DNA of 64,000 nt from positions 7,572,065-7,636,064 of the forward strand of contig ML680086.1 in assembly GCA_007922225.1 (NCBI GenBank). Direction: 5' to 3'. Shown here piece after piece: positions 35,216 through 46,374 of the stretch. Within the stretch, counting starts at the first letter, position 1, and the number at the start of each line of letters is the position of its first letter. A program made the translations under genes and the position numbers. This DNA comes from Emydura subglobosa. Taxonomy: Eukaryota; Chordata; Testudines; Chelidae. The notes below the pieces were generated by a model. The model saw only the letters and a list, made by a program, of their open reading frames with translations. It was not told the DNA's origin and did not search any database.

Positions 35216-35895
35216 TTAGAAATCATAAAATCATAGAAGTGTAGGACTAGAACGGAGGTCAACAGGTTATCTAGGCCAGTCCCTGCACTCTAGGCAGAAA
35301 CAAGTAATAACTAGACCTTCCCTGACCGGTGTTCATCTTATCTGTTCTTAACAACCTCCAATGATGGAGATTCCACAACGTCCCAGGGGAATTTGTTCCA
35401 GTGCTTGACCACCTTGACAGGAAGCTTTTTCTACTGTCCAGCCTAAACCTCCCTTGCTGCAGTTTAAGCCCATTGCTTCTTGTCCTAGCCTCAGAAGTTA
35501 ATGAGAACAATTTTCCACCCTCTTCTTTGTAACAACTTTTTATGTACTTGAAAACTTATCATGTTCCCCCTCAGTCTTTTCTTCTCCAGACTAAACAAAC
35601 CCATTTTTTTTTCAATCTTTCTTCCGAGGGTCTTGTTTTCTAGACCTTTATTCATTTTTGTTTCTCTCCTCTAGACTTTCTCCAGTTTGTCCACATCTTT
35701 CCTAAAATGTGGCGCCCAGAGCTGGACACAATACTCCAGCGGAGGCCTTAACATGGAGAAGAGGAGAAGAATTACTTGTTGTGTCTTGCTTACAACACTT
35801 CTGCTAATCCATCCCACAATGATGATCGGTTGTTTTGCAACAGTGTTACACGGTTGACTTATATTTAGCTTGTGATCCATTATAACCCCCAGATT
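35216..35895 (-). mobile_element. CR1 LINE 3' end with RT C-terminal remnant
   Basis: The left end keeps 'gaaatcataaaatcatagaa', an eroded (ATTCTATG)n tail complement. The minus-strand frames show [21 protein letters not shown] (35671-35880) and [16 protein letters not shown] (35271-35510), conserved CR1 C-terminal segments. The two lie in different frames. The copy is 5'-truncated near 35895. Confidence 0.93.
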
Positions 35896-36839
35896 ACTGG
35901 TCTATCTTACCCTTTGCTTGGTCTTTCTGTATCCTCCCTAAACTTCCTAGTGTGTGGGTGTCTGTACCTTACAACCTTTGGTGTTATAACTCTTGTTAGG
36001 GGCATTCCCGAGGTGGGGGTGCTTTACCAGCCCTGGAGCATTTTTTCTTGATTTTAGTGGTGAAATCCCTGAGTTTTGCCCAAGGCTGGTTTAATATGGG
36101 GGTGAGTTAAGTCCCAGGCCTACATGCGTGTAATAGCAGCCTCTCAGCATTCTCACTAAAGATTTCCTTCCTGCAACCCTGCCCATAGATGCTGAAATTA
36201 GGGATGGCTTAAAGTGGTTTCCATTATCTACAGGGTTTATAGTTTGGTTCAATGGCTCTCAGCACCTCCACTATAAAAATTATTCTAGCCCCCCTGACCC
36301 TGCCTGTCTGATACATCCTTTATTGCTAATTAAACAATGGTCAGCAACTGGTGTAACTGCACCAAGGGCCCAGTGAAAACAAGAAAAATTGTGATTTGTG
36401 TTGACTGAGCTTACCCCTACGTTATCCTGTCTCATTTAGTAGATGCATTTCTAGCAGTGTATTTGGTAACTTTAGCCTTCATTTCTGTTTGCAAATTGTT
36501 TGTGAGCAAACTGAAGTTAATTTTGGCAGTTTTGTTTGCTAACTGAAATTGTCCAAATAATATTCTGTATGACCATTCCAAAGTGTGGATTTTTCACTCA
36601 CTGCTTGCTCTTGTCCAGGTTTTTGCCATTTGTAGGGTGGGTCAACATTTTTTTGCACAAAAAGCTTTTTCATCATAAAAACTGGTTTTTTAAAAATTGA
36701 AATCCGTTTTTTCCGATGTGGAGACAAAATCGCATAGTGGCATCTGAAGCGCCACGTGCACCTCCCCCCCACGTGGATAAAGAGGCAGCCTAGGGAGGGT
36801 TGACTCAGCAGCACAAGCTGCACGTACCTGTCTCCTTAT

Positions 36840-37585
36840 AAGGAAATGAAGTGACCTCACCTGCTGGTGCGTGGTCAGCAACTGCCCGGGAAAATTGTAA
36901 TCACCTGGTTGGCTGGTCCATACCTGCCCGGGAAATCAGGAGCACCTGGTTGGCTAAACTCCAAGCCATGACCTTAGAAGGTCATGCAGCAAATAGCAAC
37001 CAATGGGGCTTAGGTTCTGCTGACCGCGGGAAACTATAAAAGTTCAAACCCAGATAGCAGAGAGCAGAGAGGAATTGAATCTACTCGGCACCCCACGTAT
37101 CTCCTGGTCATATCGGTTTGGCGGGCTGACACATCTTCCCCAGCCCACTTCACTGTGAACTGATCACTCACAGTGGCTGTCTCCCGTCTGCAGTATCTAA
37201 AGCAAACGGCAACTGAATTTGGCCAACATGGTATACCTGTATATAATGTTTGTGAGTGTGGATTAACTGTTTTCTGTTGTGTTTGTCTTGTAACTTCTTT
37301 GGGGAACTCCAAAACCGGGCACCCTAGTGTCACATGCTGGCAGCCATTCGTTGATCCGGAGAGATCACCAAAAACTAAAGTCTTGGGTAGCGCATTTTGT
37401 CCTTTCGCGCAGAGTTCTCCTGCCCTTTGCTATCACTGTTTGCTGTGCAATTGTTTGCTGTGGAACTGTTTATTATAGAAATAGAACTGTTTATTATAAG
37501 GATAGAATTGTTTATTGTAAAATAAAGGGTTTATTGGTTAAGCAAACCCATAGAATCATCACTGTCTCGCTGACCCCCCCCCCCA
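36840..37585 (+). mobile_element. Promoter-bearing LTR-like repeat
   Basis: The block has the layout of an LTR. An imperfect 42-bp direct duplication (CTGCCCGGGAAA ... CACCTGGTTGGCT at 36882 and 36924) sits where U3 enhancers lie. A TATA box (ACTATAAAAG at 37034) follows, then about 490 bp to a poly(A) signal AATAAA at 37521. A 21-bp T-rich motif repeats just before that signal (37464, 37485, 37506). The C-run at 37572-37583 closes the block. I could not fix both termini or find a target duplication, so 'solo LTR' is inference. Confidence 0.5.
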
Positions 37586-38942
37586 TATCCCAAACCAAAC
37601 CTATCTGAGAGTTTTTCTCTCCTTTCCCACATCCCACATAACTGTCCATTTTTGAAAATGACTACAGGGAAAAAATAAAAACACAAACAAAAAGGAAAGA
37701 AAGGATAAAAGAACAAAAAGTAAAAACAAAATATGATAAATGAGAACAATAAATAATTTTTTAAATAAAAAATTCTGGAAAAAATCATGAAGTTATTTAA
37801 TGAAAAACAAGTTAATTTCAAATGCTTCAAAATGAAAACAACTTTGAATTTTCACGTTTAAAAAAACTTGTCATTCCATTTTTCAATCAGTTGCAGTAAT
37901 TTGATATTCAAGCTGTCTTATTGGTCCCCTAAGTCATATGCTATTGTTTTTTTTCCATGAGTGGACCACTCAGCTTTTATAAACGATGTGCTTCCAGCTG
38001 AAAAAAAATTTCAATAAAGAAGAAATTTTGTGATGTGACAAGGCCTTGATTCAACAAGCACTTAAACATGTGCCTAACTTTAAGCATGTGAGTAGACCCA
38101 ATGTCTCTGATATAGCAATCTGGGTAGCTGTACCAAACCCAACTGTAGACAAGGAAAGCTGTGATTTGCACCAAATGAGCTACCCTTGAGGTTTGCACTT
38201 TAAATCCAAAAGGAGGGCTTAAAAGCCCCAAAGAAAGGATCCCGTTTTCTATTCACATCTATAGATATTTAGAGTTGTTTCTATAGAACCCTAGCGGTTT
38301 CATCCCTATTTGATTCCATAGGACTTTTCCATAAGGGCCTAGGTCTGCACTGACCCAGTGGGGACAGTGTCACCTACTGAATCATCAACACCATTTCCTG
38401 AAATAGAGTTGGTGAACTAATGATTTAAATGGATTTCTTTGTACCTTATTGTGACGGGGTGCACCGACACCTCAGAGGCCAGTGGAGGGGATCCTGCAGC
38501 CCTATTGCACTCTGCCCTCGTAGGTTCTCTGTGAGCCTGATAGCGGCTAGGGTAGTTTTGAGTTAATTCCCAGAAGGGCTTTCTGAGTCCATCTGGGCAC
38601 TGTCTCTCTGAGCTGAGGGCACCTAGATGGCTCAGACACTTGAAATGGAGCTGGGCTTCCATCATGATGGGGAGAAGCAGGGGGTGCTGATCAGAAGCCA
38701 GGTGTCAGAAGAACTGCCCTGTGGCTTTCTTTGGCTTGAGTTTGCAGGCTGAGAAGCTGCAGAAAGGGAGCATGGCCAGTAATGTGGCTGATTTGTGCTA
38801 TTTTGGCTGACCAAGAACCCTATATGTAAACCAGATGCCACTGAGGGGGATTTGCTTTACTTTACCTGGGCCTCCAGCCTCTCAGACGCTGGCCTTGCTA
38901 CTCTACTATAAAACTGGTAACCAATGTCTCATGCAGAAGAGG
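37586..38942. other. Unassigned DNA, A-rich at the start
   Basis: An A-rich low-complexity stretch (37670-37800) opens the region. Near 38453 a 'tgtgacggggtgcacc' word begins a segment that resembles the start of a reptile LTR-type repeat, but no matching end is found. No gene is recognised. Confidence 0.4.
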
Positions 38943-39120
38943 ATTAAGAACATAAGAACAGCCATACTGCATCAGACCAATGGTCCGTCTAGCCCAGTAT
39001 CCTGTCTCTGACAGTGGCCAAGGCCAAATGCTTCTAAGGGAATGAACAGAACAAGGCAATTTATTGAGTGATCCATCCCCTGTCATCCAGCACCACCTTC
39101 TAGTCTGCCTCTGAGAGATG
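38943..39120 (-). mobile_element. CR1 LINE 3' end fragment
   Basis: It opens TTAAGAACATAAGAACAGCC, the complement of the (TTCTTATG)n tail, and continues 'catcagaccaatggtccgtc', 'agcccagtatcctgtc' and 'gggaatgaacagaaca'. It is closely similar to the copy at 3240 and ends near 39120. Confidence 0.9.
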
Positions 39121-39268
39121 GAGCCCACAGTCCAGCCACCTAGCACCTCTGGGCACAGCACGTGTTGGTTCTTAAACACTCCCCTTCCCAGAGCTCCACC
39201 CCAACAGGTGTGATGCTCCTGGTTACAGTTAAACTCTCTCAGAACATGCAGCAGTTGTGAAGCAGACA

Positions 39269-39284
39269 ACACACACACACACAC
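39269..39284. repeat. (AC)n microsatellite
   Basis: Eight AC units run without interruption. Confidence 0.9.
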
Positions 39285-39309
39285 GTTTTCCCATGCTTGG
39301 TCACAAACT

Positions 39310-39905
39310 TTAAAGCATAATATCATTAAGTGTTCTTATAAATACCTCATATAGTGTTAATACATATACTTCATAATGCTATTAATCACCAGGGTGTCAT
39401 TAGCTTTCAGGAAAACCTGATCTGATAAACTTTTATAATACAGTATTAGTGTATGTAATCAGTTGATTCAATTACTTATCATTTGAGGTTCGGACACCCT
39501 GTCTTTGTAGCCCAGATAAAGTCTCTCTGTCTTGCTGGAGTGTAGACACCCTACTGTTATTCTCCCACTTGATAGCTTTGTTTACCTTATATGTAAATGG
39601 GCCTTCATTGTCTGTGTCTAACAACCAGGGTGGAGAGACAAGCCAATATTCATTCCTTTGTCTAAGGAAGACCTGGTTTATGTATTGCTTTCCAAACACA
39701 TTTAAGAATGTAATTCTAGCACCTATTCATAACTCCTTGCACACACCCTGTGCATACAGCATGCAAGACTATTAATGATCAGTGAGTTATTAGTTTTCCA
39801 ATGATAGCTCACATGTCGCTTTAGATACAGGTTATGAGAACAGTGTGTTGGGGTAGCGAGTGTGTGAGGCCCGACAAGAGCTGCCGACACAGAGTAGTGA
39901 ACCAT
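39310..39905 (-). repeat. LTR-like interspersed repeat, diverged
   Basis: Words such as 'attcattcctttgtctaagg', 'gaagacctggtttatg' and 'tgagttattagttttccaat' have counterparts in the same order at 50395-50620 ('cattccttcctttgtttagg', 'acagacctgatttctg', 'tatgagttttcaaacaatac'). I infer one family in the same orientation, possibly an LTR read antisense. Termini are not resolved. Confidence 0.4.
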
Positions 39906-40134
39906 GAATAGGTCTGTGTGACTCCAATGTGCTGAGTTCTTTTGCTTATCTGGTCCTTAGGCCATACTTTTTAATATTATGCATGCTGTTACTTTGACTG
40001 CATGCATAAAATAGTGACTCAAACAAGCAAATAGCTAGTTACATTAATAACTGACCATTTGCCTGTGCAACTACCCGACCTGTGCACAGAGCTGTAATTA
40101 ATTACACAAACCAGGCATGCAATTGCATCTGTAG

Positions 40135-40305
40135 GCCCTTAACATCTCTATACTTACTTTTACTCTGTAAAACTGGGATAATAACACAAACCCTCAGAGG
40201 GGATTGTAAGTCTTAACTAATTACTCTTTGTAAGTGACTGTGAAATTCTCAGCTGTAATGTGTTATAGAAGTACAAGGTATTCATGGTCTTATACAAGGC
40301 TAGTG
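40135..40305 (+). mobile_element. MIR-type CORE-SINE, sense
   Basis: The order 'actctgtaaaactgggataa', 'taacacaaaccctcagaggg', 'gtaagtcttaacta' and 'tatagaagtacaaggtatt' follows the 3' half of MIR-type SINEs. The antisense copy at 11131 shows the complementary landmarks. It has no coding capacity. Confidence 0.65.
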
Positions 40306-41224
40306 TTGTCATTATACAAAACCCGAGTGCTCTGTATTTTATAAAGGAGTTTTGATCCCTCTGATGCTGAGACAGCTGAGTAAATGAAATTCAGCTACTA
40401 GGGCGTTAGAGACAATTCTCAACACTGGATGTCACAAGCAGAAACTCAATGGAAGTCCAGCTAGCCACGGGAAACATTGCCTCTCTCACTAGCAGCTAGT
40501 GAGCAAGCATTACTGGAATGCAACACGTTAGCAGAATTAAATATACCTATTTGAACTCGGCTGTTCACGTACTTATTGGTGACAAATTAGTTTTAATATT
40601 ATTTATTCTGTGAATTTCAATAATTCATCAGGATATATCCATAACAGTAATTATAACATCCAAAGCAGTCCACATAAATTATTCCACAGCATTCATTATT
40701 TATTTGACCCTTTATGTATAGCTAAGCAAAATTTACTGGAAAACATGTACATTAATTAATATTTACATTACATTTTCATTAATCCTAATGCATTTTTCCA
40801 AACTAAAGCTATTTAGGTTTGGGCATGTGAGTAGCTAGCCAAGTTCTGTGCTCGTTACTTTTAAGTGATTTATAATTTAATAAAGAGCAATATATCCTGG
40901 AATTTGGGGAGAATGGGTTAGGATTAACATCCCTGAATGTCTATATGAGCAAAAAGAAAGCAGAACTTTAATCAAAAGAATCCAGTTGAACAATATGTTT
41001 ATTTTATTTACTGAATTCATTGAGGCAGTCTAAAAAGCAGTGTAACCATTGCAGCAAAATGTCTTTGGGCACACAGTGCTACCACTTAGTAAATAAAATT
41101 CAACAAGGAGGAAATCCATTATTCCTAATAGCCTATTTTATTCCTCTATTATATAGAAGATCATAGGGTGAAGTGTGTGCAGTTGCCTTCATTATACCAT
41201 CAGCCTCACTCAGCTAATAATCAT
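40306..41224. other. AT-rich unassigned DNA
   Basis: No repeat or gene is recognised. The segment 40560-40900 is AT-rich with many ATTAAT and TTTATT words and no simple repetition, a candidate conserved noncoding element that only alignment could confirm. Confidence 0.45.
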
Positions 41225-41443
41225 TGGAACCATTTGCCTAGAGATGTGGGGGAAGATCCATCACTTGAAATCTTTCAGTCAAGATTAGATGTCTTTCTAA
41301 AGGGGATGTTTGAACACCACCAGAAGTGGTAAGTTTGATGCAGGAATCACCGGGTGAAATTCTATGGCGTGGGTCATTCTGGAAGTCATACTGGATTATC
41401 ACAATGGTCGCTTCTGGCCTTACAATTAGTTACTCTAATTAAT
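41225..41443 (+). mobile_element. CR1 LINE 3' end fragment
   Basis: The sense 3' block of the second CR1 subfamily is readable: 'gtctttctaaaggggatg', 'gatgcaggaatcaccggg', 'tgaaattctatggcgtg' and 'atcacaatggtcgcttctgg'. It is the sense match of the blocks that start the copies at 46375 and 50765. The terminal repeat is eroded. Confidence 0.85.
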
Positions 41444-41917
41444 TCTTTTCCAAGGAAAAGCACAGTTTTAGGTTTCCCAGCTCCAGTGACTGCACCTAGC
41501 TAAGTCTGTAGGTGTGCCACTGGCAATCCACCAGTACCAAATTCACAGCCCCCATGATCAGCACAGAGTGTCCCCGTCTGAGTGTGAATCCCCCCTTTCC
41601 ATGTGGAAAGAAATGCAGTCAGCTGCTTCCGTGTATCCCATTCTCCCTTGCACAGGTGATGGCCTGCCTGTGCAGTTATGCTCTTCAGCCACTTGATGTC
41701 ACTGCACCACCCTGGCAGTTTTACAAAAGGATGCAGTTCTTGGTGAAAGAAAAAAAGATGGAAACCTTCTTGTCTTGCTTGTAGCATGTTGTTGTTTTCT
41801 CTAATAAATGCCTTTGGCTTCCTATCTTGTGTCGTGGTGCCAGAAATAAACCTGAGGAAAGGCTGGCTGTTCCTGTCTACAGGCAGAACCGCTTAGTGCC
41901 ATATTCTAGAGTGTTCA

Positions 41918-42534
41918 CAGTGTTGCCAGCTCTACAGGTTTATCGTGACTTTTGCAATTTTTGGTGTGTTTCTTAAAGTCCCACCTCCTGGAGTCAGGAG
42001 ATGGCATGAGCCTGTCAGCTTTCATTTTTAAAAAAAGTAAGTTTCTTGCCCTCTTGCGGCATGTTTACACTGCAGAAAAAGACCTGAGGAAAGGAGTCTC
42101 AGAGCCTGTGTCAGCTGATTTGGGCTTGGGTGCTTAAAATAGCAGTGGAGATGTTCCCACGTGGGCTGGAGCCTGGGCTCTGAGACCTGACGAGGGGGAG
42201 GGTCTCAAAGCCCAGACTCCAACCGGAGTGTGAACAGCTACACCACTATTTCTAGTCCTGTAGCACAAGCCCCTGAAGCCAGAGTCAGTTGATCCAACCT
42301 CTGAGACTAGGTGCTGTTTTTGTTTTTGTTTTTTATTGTAGACATACCCTTAGTTGCAAAGAAAAGCTTGAAAACGTGAGCTGAGTGCACTCAAAAGACT
42401 CAGGCACCAGAAGGAAAATTAAAAGAACACCAAGTTTTTTTGTTTTTGTTTTTAAAGTCTCATGAATTTTAACCCAGTCTTGTGATTTTGGAGCTTGACT
42501 CATGAATTTTGAATGCTTGAGAGTGGCAATCCTG
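41918..42534 (+). mobile_element. TIR-bounded DNA repeat, family A, copy 3 (split)
   Basis: It starts CAGTGTTGCCAGCTCTAC and ends with the complement of CAGGATTGCCACTCTCA, matching the copies at 5324 and 8851. The body is collinear with them except for an insert of about 295 bp at 42058-42352. Removing the insert gives a length of about 322 bp, equal to the other copies, so the insertion came later. Confidence 0.72.
42058..42352 (+). mobile_element. MITE nested in family-A copy 3
   Basis: The insert begins GCATGTTTACACTGCAG and ends TTGTAGACATACCCTTA, imperfect inverted repeats of about 15 bp. The interior 'tgtcagctgatttgggcttg' matches the shorter fragment at 30602-30711. Flanking TTGCG and TTGCA may be the remnant of a target duplication. 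It is non-coding. Confidence 0.65.
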
Positions 42535-43628
42535 GTTTCAGCATGACTAGATCCATCCAGTGGGGTGAGCAGCTGATGGGGTGAACCCACGCCAGCCCAG
42601 GTGGGGCCCCATTAGCCTCATTAAACCCTTTTGTTGGCCCCAAACAGCCTCCCTAAAGGCGACCTCAGTGGAGTTACTCTCCTTGTGCCATGGTGATAAT
42701 GAGAGACGAGTCAGGGCCCTCGGTACAAAGAGTCGTGATGATAAATTTATTTATGCCAAGCAGCACAGTAAAAAGTAAACAAACACAACTGCTTTTTCAG
42801 TCTGCCAGGGAAGGGAAACATTTTTAATCATTGCCATAAAGCTGATGCCAGTTCACCTTTTCTACATCATAAATGTGTCCAGTGAAGGATGCACTGGGAA
42901 ATTTCCACATGAGCAAACCCCACCCAATGTAAAAGGCCTAGATCCACCCCTGCAATTTAATGGTTCAGCTTCCACATGCAAGCTGTTATTTTGATTTTTA
43001 ATTATTAACCATAAATACAATTTCAGCTTCTGGAGCGTAGCAAACATTTCCCTTCCCGGATTCCAGCTGTAGGGCTTTTTTACCCGGAGAATACTGAAGA
43101 AGACTGCAGTCTGTCTGAGATATTGGTGCCACCCACACTTGCATGCAGTGTGGATACTTATGGATGTGTGTGTTCGCAGAATGCTGAGTTGTATATAGAG
43201 ATAAATGAATAATGCACAATGAATTTTTAATTCAGGGATACTTTTTCTGCTTGCGACTTGTTATCAAAAGTCTTATTATTCAAAACAATGTATGAATTTA
43301 TATTGACAGTCTGCATTATGGTCATGGAGTAAAAATTAGTCACCAGAGGATAAGATGTCCCAGGCTGGTCTACCAGCAAATTTGGCGGCAGTCAATAGGA
43401 GATACACAAGCTTTGCTGCGCTGATGGGAAATGCGCTCCCATTGGCGCATGTAGGAAGGCGCTGTGGCCTCCCCCGGACCTGAGGAAGGGCCGCAGCGAC
43501 CGGGCTGGACAGGAAGAGACCCGACGGACAAGTCTGTCCGGCACCCAAACAGCCGGGCTGTGATAGGGCCGGCAGGCCAGTCTGCCCGGCAATGCAAGGC
43601 CCGGGCAGGGATAGGACTGCACGAGCTG

Positions 43629-43680
43629 CCCAATCAGCCACAGTGGGGCGGAGCCTCTCAAGAAAGGGGCAGTATAAGAG
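43629..43680 (+). promoter_or_regulatory. CCAAT, GC-box and TATA cluster
   Basis: A CCAAT box (43630-43634), a GC box GGGGCGGAG (43645-43653) and TATAAG (43673-43678) lie in the usual order and spacing of a pol II core promoter. Transcription would start near 43705 and run rightwards through the acidic frame. This is motif evidence only. Confidence 0.45.
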
Positions 43681-43906
43681 ACAGCCCCAGAGCTCAGTCT
43701 GGAGGAGACTGCCGCCGGAGGCAGATGTGCTGCCCCGCTGGTTGAGGCCTAGGCTAGAGCCGAGACTCTGACCATCCCCGGACCAACCCGGGCCTGGGGA
43801 CTGGGTAGGACCTTCTCATATCTGGCCCAGGCAACCCGGCCAGAGAGACTGGGCTGAGATACCCGAACCGTGGGACTGGACAACGTCTCCTGACCCCCGG
43901 GACTAG

Positions 43907-44203
43907 TCCGAGCCCCCTGAGCAACCCGGGTGGACGATACCCCCTGAGGCCAGACGGGACCTGGAGGAGCTGCCGGCCGCTGAGCCCCCAGAGTCAGGGC
44001 AGGACTTGGACGAACTTCCTGAGGCCACGCCCTCCCCTGAGCCCTGTGACCTAGAGGAGCTGCCCCTTGCTGAGGAGCTCCCTGCATTGCCGCTGGTGGA
44101 CGAGGAGGGACTGGCTAGCCTACCCCGGACGGAGTGCCCCAGCGACCCTGAGGAGTCAGGTACATGGGGATGCAGGGAGGAAGTAGCCCAGGGACAGCCG
44201 TAG
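43907..44203 (+). other. Acidic, proline-rich open frame of unknown status
   Basis: After a stop at 43904-43906 the frame stays open for about 98 codons. It contains repeated acidic clusters: DLEELPAAEPPE, DLDELPEATP, DLEELPLAEELPALPLVDEE. There is no ATG near its start, so it would need an upstream exon or a non-ATG start. GC-rich repeats easily create such frames, since stop codons are AT-rich. I do not recognise a family and do not call a gene. Confidence 0.3.
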
Positions 44204-44694
44204 ACAGTGGCTGAATCTGGGGCAACCCTGTTGGCGTGTTGCGGCAGGAGCCCCGCCTACTCAGTGGCAATGCCTTTGCCACTGCTAGGGCCCTGGGCTG
44301 GGATGCAGTGGAGACGGGTGGGCCTGCGTCCCCCTCCCCCCTTCCCTAGCCACCCCAGGGAGAGCCTCATCCTCGCTACCACTCCAAAGAGCAGAACCAC
44401 TGCCTGCCCACCCTGCCTAAGGTCCGGAGCCGTTAACTGTGTGCGTGCTCGCCTTGCCTAAAGGCTGGAGCCGTTAACTGTGTGCGTGCTCACCCTGCCT
44501 GAGTGCTGGGGCGGTAGACTGCTTGCTCGCCCACTCTGCTGAGGGCCAGGGCCAAGATGCACAAGAGAGCGAACTGTTCCCCCTTTAGAAAGGCGCTGTG
44601 GCCTCCCCCGGAGTGAGGACCCGAGGAAGGGCCGCAGTGACTGGGCCGGATCTTACGGCCCTCGAATAGCACAGCATTACTCTTTTTCTGGGGG

Positions 44695-44815
44695 TAGATT
44701 TGTTAAATCGACTTCCAGATCGATTGAGCGGGTCTTCACTTCCGCTCAATCGAGCCTGAAGAATTGAACTGACGGTGGCAAATTTGCCACTGTCAGATAG
44801 AATTTGTGACAACCA
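44695..44815. mobile_element. MITE fragment shared with 60599-60884
   Basis: The segment 'gattgagcgggtcttcactt', 'ccgctcaatcgag' and 'gacggtggcaaatttgccac' is the same as the right half of the element at 60599-60884 ('gactgagtgggtcttcactg', 'accgctcagtcgatcc', 'caactttgccaccgtcag'). Only this half is present here, directly after the GC-rich repeat. Confidence 0.6.
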
Positions 44816-46374
44816 ATTCAAGCAGGAGAGAGACGACACAGAGACAGCCCTATTTAGCTGATGATGCAATGCAAGGATCACTTGTTTAGCCTTGTTCAGT
44901 CCCAAACCTTTCCATAGAAAACCATCAGAGACACCAGCAAACTATTGAAACCTCTTGAAGATAAAAAGGAACATTACAATGAGGCAGGTGTTCACCCTGT
45001 GTACAATAGAAAAAAAAAGACTGTTCCAATATACCAGAGAGGAGGGAGAGGTACTTTCTATCCTTTCACTGAGGAGACATCTGGAGGAGCGAGATGTTCT
45101 TCTGAAAAATTGGACACTGGTTCTTATGCAATCAGCCAGTTCTGCAACAGACTGAACTTTAGGGGTTGGGGGAGGGAGAGAACCTACTTTATTATCTAGG
45201 AAAGGAATCTATTGATAAGTGTAGATCCAGGTTTGCATTTTATAATTTTTGTTTTGTATTGCAACCATTTATTTCCACCAATCTCACTTTGTTTCTCATT
45301 AAATCTATATTCTTTCCTAAACAAACCTTCTTTTGTTTTATTATAAGGGCTCACAAGTGCAGTGTGCTTTACAGGAGTGGTGGTTTAAGATAGAAATAGT
45401 AAACTGGGACATACGTCTCCTTTGGGGGCAGAGGCTGTGGGATTTCTTTGAGTAGCCAGTGTGAGGGGCTAAATATCACAGGGGAACAATCCAAAGGGAC
45501 ACAGGAACTGGAGTGCATCTGCTGTTATCCTGCCAGGCAAAGGCAGGGCTGGCATAGCCCCGGGAGAGTACTTGGTGGACTGATGGTGTTGGGGAGCCGA
45601 CACCCAGGCAGGTGCAGATGAGACTCCCTCACCGAGCTGACTGTTAGCCCTGCGTGTTCCTAGAACCATCCTACCTGTACAACAGGGAAGTGATGTGTGA
45701 GAAACCTACCATCTTATTTCATGCATATCTCTAATGAACCTTCAGACGGTGTGTTTTCTCTCTGCCTCACTTCTAATCTGGTTAAAAATATCATCAGAAC
45801 AGCCCAAGGTGGACAGCAAAAAGCCAGAAGAAGGGCAGGCTGCCCTGAGGCGGCTTCATTTAAACTAATGAACCTGGGGAAGGAAAATTAAGAAGGGCTT
45901 TTTGGAAAAGGCTGGATAAACAAATGCAGTGCAGATAGACAGACTATAAAGCCCATAGCCTTTCCCTAAGTGCCCCTATTGAATGTAACCCCTTACACCA
46001 GGGCTTAATCCCAACACACATTATAGCTATGAATAGTGAGGGCCAGGGGAAGAAAACCTCTGTGTTAAGTGCACCGTTGTTTACTGGCCTGTAAATGGCA
46101 GGCCTATTGCCACACAGGCTGGAGGCTCCAGAGCTGCAGCAGGAGATGAGGGCCACAAAGCAGTGATGGGGAAATGATCCCTCAGGAACTACTGAAGGAA
46201 CAACTGCTCTAATAAACTGCTGCCTTCTGTTATCGGATAAGTCAGTTTCCCCCTTCCTGGTGGGGCAGGGACCCTGGTGCTTCTGGGAAGGGCGGGGTCC
46301 GGCAGTCCTCTGGCCTGCAGATTTCCCTGATGCCCTTGTGAATCGTACAACTCAAACTGGAGCTTGTAGACAAT
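44816..46374. other. Unassigned DNA, possibly LTR-type repeat
   Basis: The stretch 45290-45680 includes 'ttttattataagggctcaca', 'agtgcagtgtgctttacagg', 'gtgaggggctaaatatcaca' and 'gggaacaatccaaagggaca'. These read like repeat sequence, but there is no second copy in the window to confirm it. No gene is recognised. Confidence 0.35.

Larger units (their letters stand above)
43445..44660 (+). repeat. GC-rich, CpG-rich repeat with promoter-like motifs
   Basis: This is the most GC-rich part of the window. It is bracketed by a direct repeat: AGGCGCTGTGGCCTCCCCC followed by GAGGAAGGGCCGCAG at 43455-43505 and again at 44590-44635. Within it lie a promoter-like cluster (43630-43680), an acidic open frame (43907-44203) and about three tandem units of roughly 41 bp at 44411-44535 (GGAGCCGTTAACTGTGTGCG in the first two). 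I infer a mobile or satellite-like repeat rather than a host CpG island, because of the bracketing repeats and the absence of a host gene. The family is not identified. Confidence 0.55.

Noticed and set aside
38898..39326. Minus-strand open frame of 142 codons
   Set aside because: It runs through a CR1 tail (38943-39120) and an AC microsatellite, so it is repeat-derived.
43370..43661. Three overlapping minus-strand frames of 87-101 codons
   Set aside because: Three phases open over the same GC-rich bases show that openness reflects composition, not coding.
43749..44087. Minus-strand open frame of 112 codons in the GC-rich block
   Set aside because: GC-rich sequence lacks stops by composition, and several frames overlap; the promoter-like motifs point to the plus strand.
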